5,670 nt of DNA, taken from Promethearchaeota archaeon (lineage in GTDB: Archaea; Asgardarchaeota; Lokiarchaeia; Sigynarchaeales; SOKP01). The position numbers were made by a program, and so were the translations under genes. Below the pieces are notes generated by a model, which did no database searches, was not told the origin of the DNA, and saw only the letters and a program-made list of their open reading frames with translations. The DNA is taken from assembly GCA_014729315.1 (NCBI GenBank), contig WJKD01000510.1:1-5670 (forward strand). Reading direction: 5' to 3'. Position 1 is the stretch's first letter. Each line of letters opens with the position of its first letter. Of this stretch, positions 1-4,983 are shown piece by piece.

Positions 1-763
1 CTTCGGGTAAATTCCCTAAAAGAAATTTGGTGGGTTGTCCAAAATTAAGGCGACCACCTGATTTAAATAGGTTTTCATTTAAATAGAAAAGTAAATCTCC
101 GGGAAATCCAAAAGCCATTTCCCCTTCTTTCGTTAAGGAAAGAGATCGGTCCCCAGTGCCTGGCAAGACGACTTGGGGTTTACCGGTAACGAAGGGTAGC
201 AAAACACCTTTTAAACATGTTTCACCGTAACCTATAAAGGGAGATTCTACAAGATACTTTCCTTCGTAACTAAACGATTGCAAAATGTGGGTCATTTGAG
301 CGGGATCACCATAGACCAAAATTACGTCGGGAACGATAATTGTTTTAATCAAAGGAGAAGCGATAAAACCTTTATTATCTTTTATCTTATGATAATTTTT
401 TTCAGTTGCAATGGCTTTGTAAAGTGACTGCACTTTTAGTTCCGCTTCCATGTCCTTATGATAACCTGATTTAACTTGAGACTTAATAATATCTCCAACG
501 GGTAATTTTTCCCATTGATGGACTATGGAACTAGTAATGCATACATTATCATCGTAAGTCATTCCTACATGAGCACCCCATCTTCGAGCTAATGTAAAAG
601 CCTGGCATAAAGATATCTGAGTTCCCATTTTTGATGGTCTATGTATTTTTTCTGGAAATTCAGATATATTTTTGACAAATTTGATCGCAACCGGAGACGT
701 TAACAATCTTAATTTATTATAAAGCTTTGTTCCAACCTCTCTATATTCTTTTATATCTCTCAT
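1..763 (-). CDS. DUF169 family protein (COG2043), C-terminus beyond the window
   Basis: An open frame reads from an ATG at 763 leftwards to the window edge without a stop, giving 254 residues; the missing C-terminus is probably short, since DUF169 proteins are usually about this long. Family features in order are: an N-terminal helix followed by SPVAIKF (residues 23-29); the Cys-containing segment SLCQAFTLARR (51-61); a second Cys in DDNVCITSS (71-79); a third in GETCLKG (180-186); and the conserved GTGDR (202-206) followed by GFPGDLL (219-225). The three cysteines fall at positions typical of the family and could bind a metal or cofactor, but the biochemical role of DUF169 is unknown. There is no signal peptide or membrane segment, so it should be cytosolic. 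It is divergent from the helicase gene, with 174 nt between the two starts. The ATG is chosen because it follows a TATA-like element at the right distance and begins just before the conserved region. Confidence 0.88.
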   Translation of the reverse strand, partial: MRDIKEYREVGTKLYNKLRLLTSPVAIKFVKNISEFPEKIHRPSKMGTQISLCQAFTLARRWGAHVGMTYDDNVCITSSIVHQWEKLPVGDIIKSQVKSGYHKDMEAELKVQSLYKAIATEKNYHKIKDNKGFIASPLIKTIIVPDVILVYGDPAQMTHILQSFSYEGKYLVESPFIGYGETCLKGVLLPFVTGKPQVVLPGTGDRSLSLTKEGEMAFGFPGDLLFYLNENLFKSGGRLNFGQPTKFLLGNLPE

Positions 764-789
764 TCTATATTTTATTCCTTTCAATTTAA

Positions 790-802
790 TTAATTATATT
801 TT
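790..802 (-). promoter_or_regulatory. TATA-type archaeal promoter for the DUF169 gene
   Basis: On the minus strand the sequence reads AAAATATAATTAA, preceded by CGA, giving a BRE-like purine-rich stretch before the TATA box. The first T of TATAATTA is 35 nt before the ATG, so a start site about 25 nt further on would leave a leader of roughly ten nucleotides or fewer. A GAAAGGA further downstream is 12 nt or more from the ATG, too far for a good ribosome binding site. The same 13-mer occurs before the DUF4139 gene. Confidence 0.5.
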
Positions 803-822
803 CGATTTATTGCAAATCAAAA

Positions 823-847
823 AAAAGCAATATGAATTTATGCTTTT
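823..847. repeat. 7-bp dyad between divergent promoters
   Basis: AAAAGCA at 823-829 and TGCTTTT at 841-847 are perfect inverted repeats separated by 11 nt. The dyad sits between the DUF169 TATA element and the helicase TATA element, where an operator could control either gene. Such repeats also arise by chance in AT-rich DNA, so a regulatory role is only a suggestion. Confidence 0.3.
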
Positions 848-891
848 ACTACGCAAATATTAAATTTATAGACTTTAATAATTTTTTACTC

Positions 892-898
892 TATATAG
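892..898 (+). promoter_or_regulatory. TATA-like element for the helicase gene
   Basis: TATATAG at 892-898 lies 40-46 nt before the helicase ATG, so transcription would begin around 918-922 with a leader of about 15-20 nt. A second AT-rich candidate (TTTAATAAA at 901-909) would give an almost leaderless message. The only Shine-Dalgarno resemblance is GAGATG at 930-935, which is just 2 nt from the ATG and thus weak. Confidence 0.35.
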
Positions 899-937
899 CT
901 TTTAATAAAGAATATCACTTTACGAATTAGAGATGTC

Positions 938-3250
938 ATGGTTGACTTTGAAGATTTTTTGAAATATCTAAAAACTCAAGACTACTATGTTAATCAAATA
1001 GCTCACATTGAGCATATTCCCGCCAATAAAGCAGAATATGGAACTCTTAATCGCCCGCTAAATTTGAGATTAAACCATTGGATTAAACAAAGAAAGGTTA
1101 AACTCTGGGTACATCAAGCTAAAGCGATTAATTATATAAGATCGGGAAAAAATACGATAATTGCGACTTCCACAGCGTCTGGTAAGTCTCTATGTTATAA
1201 TTTATCCGTTTTAGAAGCCATTTTAGATGATCCCAAAACTACCGCTCTTTATATTTTTCCTACGAAAGCACTAGCTCGAGATCAATACACAGTTCTCTCT
1301 AATTTTATGAGAGAAACGAGAATAAAACTAAATAGAGTAGGAGTTTACGATGGTGATGTTGAACCCAATGATAAGAGAAAGGTGCTTGACTCTGCTAACG
1401 TTATAATTACGAACCCATACGGAATTCATTTTTATTTACCGTGGTTTAAAAAGAAATGGAGAAGGGTCTGTCAAAATTTAAAATATGTCGTTTTAGACGA
1501 GATTCATATTTATCGAGGAATATTTGGCTCGAATTTCGCTATGCTTGTTAGAAGATTAAAAAGACTACTTGAATCCTACGGAGTTCGTCCTATATGGATT
1601 CTTTCTAGCGCTACCATATGTAATTCAAAAAAATTTGCTGAAAAATTGGTTGGAGAACTGTTTGAATCCGTTGAGGAAGATGGGTCTCCCTCAGGAGCAA
1701 AAAAGGTTATTCTCTGGGATTTACTTTACAACGAAAATACGGGGAAATACTTTTCAGCACATCAAGAAACCAAAAGTTTATTTGTTAGCCATTTGAAAAA
1801 AGGTATACAAACGCTCTTATTTACATTATCGAGAAAAATGGCAGAGTTGCAAGCAATCTGGACGAGAAACGCACTACCAACGATAAAAGATAAAATATAT
1901 AGTTATCGGGCAGGTATCAGCAAAAAATCAAGAAGAGAGATAGAACGGAAGTTTAAAAATAATGAAATTCTCGGGATAAGTTCCACGAATGCTTTGGAAT
2001 TAGGAATAGACATCGGTAATCTTTCTGCAACGATTAGTTCAGGTTTTCCTGGAACAATTTCAAGCTTTAAACAACAAATTGGCAGGTCTGGTAGGGGTAT
2101 CGAAAGTTCACTTTCCACTTATATACCGATGCAAAATCCATTAGATTTGTTTTACGTACATAATCCGGATGTTTTATTTGGACCTTTACAAGAGGAAATA
2201 CTAATTACCTTAGATAATCCTTACATTTTAAAAAATCACATCTGTTGTGCTTCAAAAGAGAAACCTATAGAAGTTCAAGATTTTGAGCAGTTTAGCGTGA
2301 AAGATAAAGGCACTTTTCAGCATATTCTTAGCGAAATAGAGTCAGAGGATCTTTTGATGAAAAGGGGTAATAAATATTATTGGAAAGGCGCGTTTTTTCC
2401 AAACCAAAAATATAACCTAAACAATCTCTCTGATCGCATCTATAAGGTTATTTTAAGAACATCCGAAGGCGAATTTTATCTTACCAGCGAAGACGAGAGT
2501 TATGTGTTTAGAGATCTTCACCAAGGCGCCGTCTATCTATATGAGGCAGAAAGTTATGTGGTAGAAGAACTCGATTTACATCAAAAAAAAGTATATATTG
2601 CAAAAGCAGATTTAGATTATTATACTCAATCGCTTAAACATACTGATATTACGCCAATTGAAATACTATCTGAAAGTAAAACTGGAGCTAATGATGTTAT
2701 CGCAACTGGATTTGGAAATGTTAAGGTAGAACACGAATATTATTCCTATAAGGTAATAGATACGCTCTCTCAAGAGATTAGAGCTCGGTTGCCGTTGGAA
2801 GATATTCCAATAATCGAGTTCGAAACTCAAGCTATGTGGTTTTACATTCCTTTTGAGTACCAAAAAGCGTTGGAATTGAATGATTACGATTTAGGAGGTT
2901 CAATCCACGCTTTAGAACACGCTTTAATCGCGATGGCTCCGGCTTTAGCTCAGATTTCCCGATGGGATTTAGGAGGAGTATCTATAGACTTTGATCCTGT
3001 TCGGCAACAACCAATTATTTACATCTATGACGCTTTTCGAGGAGGAATTGGGATTTCTGAATCCTTATATCATAATTTAATTCAACTTATGAAACTCGCC
3101 TACAAACTCATACATTCTTGTAAATGTCAAACATCTGACGGTTGCCCTGCGTGCGTGATGAGTCCCAAATGTGGTAATAATAACGAGCCACTGGATAAAA
3201 AAGGAGCTTTTTTTTTTCTACAAAAACTCCTTAATGTTGAAAATCCTTGA
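938..3250 (+). CDS. SF2 DNA helicase with C-terminal DUF1998 zinc domain (MrfA/YprA/Hrq1 group)
   Basis: This complete 770-residue protein is an ATP-dependent DNA helicase of the COG1205 type. Helicase motifs appear in order: motif I ATSTASGKS (76-84); motif Ia FPTKALARDQ (107-116); TNPYGIH (158-164); motif II DEIH (187-190); motif III SSAT (223-226); motif V TNALELGIDIG (350-360); motif VI QQIGRSGRG (379-387). The C-terminal DUF1998/MZB domain ends in a cysteine cluster, C728, C730, C736, C739 and C745, within the family pattern CxC...GCPxCV...CG, followed by NEPLDKKGA. Bacillus MrfA, about the same length, is a 3'-5' helicase that repairs mitomycin C lesions, and yeast Hrq1 acts on crosslinks; a similar repair role here is inferred. 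No MrfB-type exonuclease partner lies in the window. It appears to be a monocistronic unit, divergent from the DUF169 gene and convergent with the 7TM gene. The ATG at 938 places the first conserved region at the usual distance from the N-terminus. A run of ten T lies close to the 3' end but leaves the conserved C-terminal frame intact. Confidence 0.93.
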   Translation: MVDFEDFLKYLKTQDYYVNQIAHIEHIPANKAEYGTLNRPLNLRLNHWIKQRKVKLWVHQAKAINYIRSGKNTIIATSTASGKSLCYNLSVLEAILDDPKTTALYIFPTKALARDQYTVLSNFMRETRIKLNRVGVYDGDVEPNDKRKVLDSANVIITNPYGIHFYLPWFKKKWRRVCQNLKYVVLDEIHIYRGIFGSNFAMLVRRLKRLLESYGVRPIWILSSATICNSKKFAEKLVGELFESVEEDGSPSGAKKVILWDLLYNENTGKYFSAHQETKSLFVSHLKKGIQTLLFTLSRKMAELQAIWTRNALPTIKDKIYSYRAGISKKSRREIERKFKNNEILGISSTNALELGIDIGNLSATISSGFPGTISSFKQQIGRSGRGIESSLSTYIPMQNPLDLFYVHNPDVLFGPLQEEILITLDNPYILKNHICCASKEKPIEVQDFEQFSVKDKGTFQHILSEIESEDLLMKRGNKYYWKGAFFPNQKYNLNNLSDRIYKVILRTSEGEFYLTSEDESYVFRDLHQGAVYLYEAESYVVEELDLHQKKVYIAKADLDYYTQSLKHTDITPIEILSESKTGANDVIATGFGNVKVEHEYYSYKVIDTLSQEIRARLPLEDIPIIEFETQAMWFYIPFEYQKALELNDYDLGGSIHALEHALIAMAPALAQISRWDLGGVSIDFDPVRQQPIIYIYDAFRGGIGISESLYHNLIQLMKLAYKLIHSCKCQTSDGCPACVMSPKCGNNNEPLDKKGAFFFLQKLLNVENP
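3201..3232 (+). other. Hairpin with T10 tract inside the helicase 3' end
   Basis: AAGGAG at 3201-3206 pairs with CTCCTT at 3227-3232, and inside it part of a ten-T run (3208-3217) can pair with AAAAA at 3222-3226, with a one-base bulge. The structure ends 16 nt before the stop codon. The reading frame through the T run gives GAFFFLQKL, matching the expected family ending, so the tract is not a frameshift. It could act as a pausing or premature termination signal, or be chance in AT-rich coding DNA. Confidence 0.35.
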
Positions 3251-3281
3251 ATCATTCTATTGATTAAGTAATAAAATCAAA

Positions 3282-3328
3282 CGAATTTGACCCCTTATTT
3301 ACAAATTCGCACCTTATTCTGTTTTTTT
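3282..3328 (+). terminator. Stem-loop plus T7 terminator of the helicase gene
   Basis: CGAATTTG at 3282-3289 and CAAATTCG at 3302-3309 form a perfect 8-bp stem with a 12-nt loop, 31 nt after the helicase stop. A run of seven T follows at 3322-3328. Archaeal termination depends mostly on the T tract, so the T run is the stronger part of this call; the stem may add to it or stabilise the transcript end. Confidence 0.5.
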
Positions 3329-3346
3329 AGAACTACTTATTCAGCT

Positions 3347-3356
3347 AAAAAAAAAA
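3347..3356 (-). terminator. Oligo-T terminator of the 93-aa/7TM operon
   Basis: Ten A on the plus strand give ten T in the minus-strand transcript, beginning 40 nt after the stop codon of the 7TM gene. No strong stem precedes it, which fits archaeal oligo-T termination. It would stop minus-strand transcription before the helicase stem-loop and T7 are reached, so the two converging units have separate signals. Confidence 0.5.
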
Positions 3357-3395
3357 TTAAAGATTCAATTTGGTCAATAAACAGCAATGTTTCGT

Positions 3396-4187
3396 TTAAC
3401 CTTTCTCGTTTAATTGATCTTTAATCAGATTCATTAATTCCTCTTCCGTGTATTCCTTATCGGTTTCTTTTTTGTATTCCTTATTGTAGTAATTTTTAAG
3501 TTTTCTGGGCATAAACCAAGAGATTGAAAAAATGATTCCATAGACTATGGACATTATTGCTACCACGCCAAAAAGAAGAAGGCTTATAGGATGATTTGGA
3601 TCACCCCATTCGACATTCTTAGGTAAAAAAAACTCTGGAATTGAATGAAAACCCATTACAAACGACGAAATAGCCAGCAACCGATATCTCGCTTTTATCC
3701 ATGGTTTTATGTTTTGATCCTTTAATCTTTTGTAAGCTGAATAACACGAATAAGCAAACCATTCATAGACCAATAACACGTAAATTAAATCAAATGTTCT
3801 AGTTAGATAATGATGAAATCCTCGTTGGAGGAAGACATCACTGTATAAATAAAATAGAAGTATCTGAACGATTCCTAAAAAGATGACCATGATAAGAACC
3901 AAGTTAGCTGCTTTATTTCGGTTTCTATAAAATGTTGTATTTATAAAAATGACGACCATGACAAATCCGAGGAACACAAATATTTCTAAAACATAATCTC
4001 CCACCTCAAAGATGAAATCAACAATAAATCCAATGGGGATTAAAATCACACCGATACCCAAGATCGCCATGTTTTTCATTTTTTTGCTAAAAGCGTTAAT
4101 TAGACAAAACGATCCCGTCAACAACAATATGATAATAAATCCAGAAAATGTGAATAGAAAAATCTCATAAATTATTGTAGATTCTAT
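3396..4187 (-). CDS. Seven-helix (7TM) membrane protein with probable ATA start
   Basis: From the proposed ATA start at 4187 the protein has 263 residues. I do not recognise a named family; it broadly resembles free-standing 7TM sensor regions. Predicted helices are roughly 9-33, 41-60, 65-87, 96-115, 132-152, 168-188 and 201-226. Basic residues cluster in alternate loops (SKKMKN 34-39, YRNRNK 87-92, the KRLKDQNIKPWIKARYR loop 153-169, and PRKLKNYYNKEYKK 227-240), giving N-outside/C-inside by the positive-inside rule. Outside loops hold HH (125-126) and PKNVEWGDPNHP (189-200). The tail is charged and cytoplasmic. There is no kinase, PAS or other catalytic domain, so any signal must pass through a partner, plausibly the 93-residue protein encoded just upstream. 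The only conventional start near the N-terminus, TTG at 4127, lies within helix 1 and has no Shine-Dalgarno; ATA at 4187 has a perfect one and overlaps the upstream stop. ATG codons 37 and 40 would lose helix 1 altogether. The frame is certain; the start and function are less so. Confidence 0.75.
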   Translation of the reverse strand: MESTIIYEIFLFTFSGFIIILLLTGSFCLINAFSKKMKNMAILGIGVILIPIGFIVDFIFEVGDYVLEIFVFLGFVMVVIFINTTFYRNRNKAANLVLIMVIFLGIVQILLFYLYSDVFLQRGFHHYLTRTFDLIYVLLVYEWFAYSCYSAYKRLKDQNIKPWIKARYRLLAISSFVMGFHSIPEFFLPKNVEWGDPNHPISLLLFGVVAIMSIVYGIIFSISWFMPRKLKNYYNKEYKKETDKEYTEEELMNLIKDQLNEKG

Positions 4188-4465
4188 GAGAACACACCTC
4201 CCATAACGATTAAAGACTGATTCAATGTCAACTCGTTTAGCATATATTCCGTAATCGCTTCGTAATCAGCTACTTTTAAATTAGTTAATCTCTTCTTAAA
4301 CGAATTTTTTATACTTTCAGAAAGGTCTTTGTAATTTATATGTTCAAATTTTATAAATGGTCCTAATTCATCCTTTATTGCGAGTTTTAACAGTCCCCTT
4401 GCTGCGGGAGGGCTAATATGAATCCTATTCGCCAACTTGTCGCCTAAATATTTAATAATCTCCAT
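4184..4465 (-). CDS. Small helical protein of unknown family, partner of the 7TM protein
   Basis: This 93-residue soluble protein has no signal peptide, membrane helix, cysteine or visible catalytic motif. It looks mostly helical: an N-terminal helix (2-14), a conserved-looking segment ISPPAARGLLKLAIKDELGPF (17-37) with the feel of a DNA- or protein-binding helical domain, a charged middle (45-64), a helix around 66-80 and the end LNQSLIVMGGVFS. I recall similar short domains from Lokiarchaeia-type genomes but cannot name a family or confirm this. It is the first gene of a two-gene unit; its TAG stop overlaps the proposed ATA start of the 7TM gene by 4 bases (ATAG), and its last codons carry that gene's ribosome binding site, so translation is probably coupled. 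The ATG at 4465 lacks a well-spaced Shine-Dalgarno, as expected for a leaderless or near-leaderless first gene. A role as cytoplasmic adaptor or regulator of the 7TM protein is inference. Confidence 0.75.
   Translation of the reverse strand: MEIIKYLGDKLANRIHISPPAARGLLKLAIKDELGPFIKFEHINYKDLSESIKNSFKKRLTNLKVADYEAITEYMLNELTLNQSLIVMGGVFS
4195..4201 (-). promoter_or_regulatory. Strong Shine-Dalgarno that decides the 7TM start
   Basis: On the minus strand GGAGGTG is followed by a 7-nt spacer (TGTTCTC) and then ATA at 4187. This is a full match to the anti-Shine-Dalgarno core CACCTCC with ideal spacing, and it also encodes two glycines near the end of the 93-residue protein. No ATG, GTG or TTG in the 7TM frame lies within reach of it; ATA is the in-frame codon at the expected position. 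Confidence 0.75.
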
Positions 4466-4485
4466 CCTAACCCTATTAAATAGAA

Positions 4486-4498
4486 TAATTTTTAATTT
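4486..4498 (-). promoter_or_regulatory. TATA-like element for the 93-aa/7TM operon
   Basis: The minus strand reads AAATTAAAAATTA, 21-33 nt before the ATG at 4465, preceded by a purine-rich GGAAAAGA that could serve as BRE. Transcription would begin at or a few nucleotides before the ATG. The match to a TATA box is moderate, and other AT-rich stretches nearby could substitute. Confidence 0.35.
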
Positions 4499-4503
4499 TC
4501 TTT

Positions 4504-4523
4504 TCCTAACAAACTTATTAGGA
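4504..4523. repeat. TCCTAA/TTAGGA dyad upstream of the operon promoter
   Basis: TCCTAA at 4504-4509 and TTAGGA at 4518-4523 are perfect 6-bp inverted repeats with an 8-nt spacer. The minus-strand 7-mer GTTAGGA of this dyad (4504-4510) recurs directly at 4465-4471, overlapping the start codon of the 93-residue gene, so copies lie on both sides of the TATA-like element. This placement suits an operator, but it is unproven. Confidence 0.3.
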
Positions 4524-4950
4524 TTCAGAAATAATTGGTTAATTTCGAATTTAATAATATATTTACGTTTTTATTAAAACATTTTCGTAAAAAAGGTCTA
4601 AATAATATTAAGTTTTTTATTCTGAATTATTACTAATCCCTTTCCCAACATCATTAAACCAAAAATAAGGGGAGTATTACTTTTCTCTAAATTCTTAATA
4701 GACAATAACCATCATGAAACAATTTAGAATAAAAATGAATCAAGAACTGAAAGTATCCAGAATTTTTTGATGCGGTGGATTAATAATTAGTAATTATAAT
4801 AGATATTAGAGAAAATGCACCTCTTTCCTGATTTAATTTAAATTTCTGGATTTACTCTTAAATATCTTCGTTTATTCGTTGAAAATCAAATTTCATCGAA
4901 AAAGATTAAATTTTTTAACCTATACTTTTCTTCTTTAATAATTGAAATTA

Positions 4951-4963
4951 AAAATATAATTAA
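4951..4963 (+). promoter_or_regulatory. TATA-type archaeal promoter for the DUF4139 gene
   Basis: AAAATATAATTAA is the identical 13-mer found before the DUF169 gene. The first T of TATAATTA is 29 nt before the ATG at 4984, which predicts a leader of only a few nucleotides. The bases just before the ATG (AAGAGAG) are purine-rich but are not a convincing Shine-Dalgarno, in keeping with near-leaderless translation. Confidence 0.5.
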
Positions 4964-4983
4964 AACGAGATAAAAAAAGAGAG

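Larger units (their letters stand above)
4466..4983. other. Long gene-free divergent region
   Basis: These 518 bases separate the divergent 93-aa/7TM operon and the DUF4139 gene. They are more AT-rich than the coding regions and all frames are broken by frequent stops. The longest candidate I examined is an 18-codon frame at 4714-4770 with no ribosome binding site. I see no tRNA, no C/D-box RNA with proper spacing, no CRISPR-like repeats and no insertion sequence ends. The edges hold the two promoters described separately and the TCCTAA dyad; the middle (about 4530-4940) has nothing I can name. Confidence 0.6.

Noticed and set aside
1569..2863. Short open frames on both strands inside the helicase gene (1569-1796, 1903-2118, 2666-2863)
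   Set aside because: They overlap a strongly conserved helicase and show no protein-like patterns of their own.
2890..2910. GGTTCAATCC resembling a tRNA T-loop
   Set aside because: It lies in the conserved coding region of the helicase and no acceptor or anticodon stems surround it.
3208..3217. T10 tract as a frameshift or assembly error in the helicase
   Set aside because: The frame after the tract gives the expected family ending, so the count of T appears right.
4068..4127. TTG at 4127 or ATG codons near 4079/4070 as the start of the 7TM gene
   Set aside because: None has a Shine-Dalgarno; TTG cuts helix 1 in half and the ATGs remove it, while the ATA at 4187 has a perfect ribosome site and restores the topology.
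4714..4770. 18-codon plus-strand reading frame in the gene-free region
   Set aside because: Too short, no ribosome binding site, no recognisable protein pattern; expected by chance.
4711..4830. Possible C/D-box small RNA (C-like ATGAA, CTGA at 4747, TTGATGC at 4767, CTGA at 4827)
   Set aside because: The C box is degenerate and the spacings between boxes (about 27 and 54 nt) do not fit the usual 10-15 nt guides.
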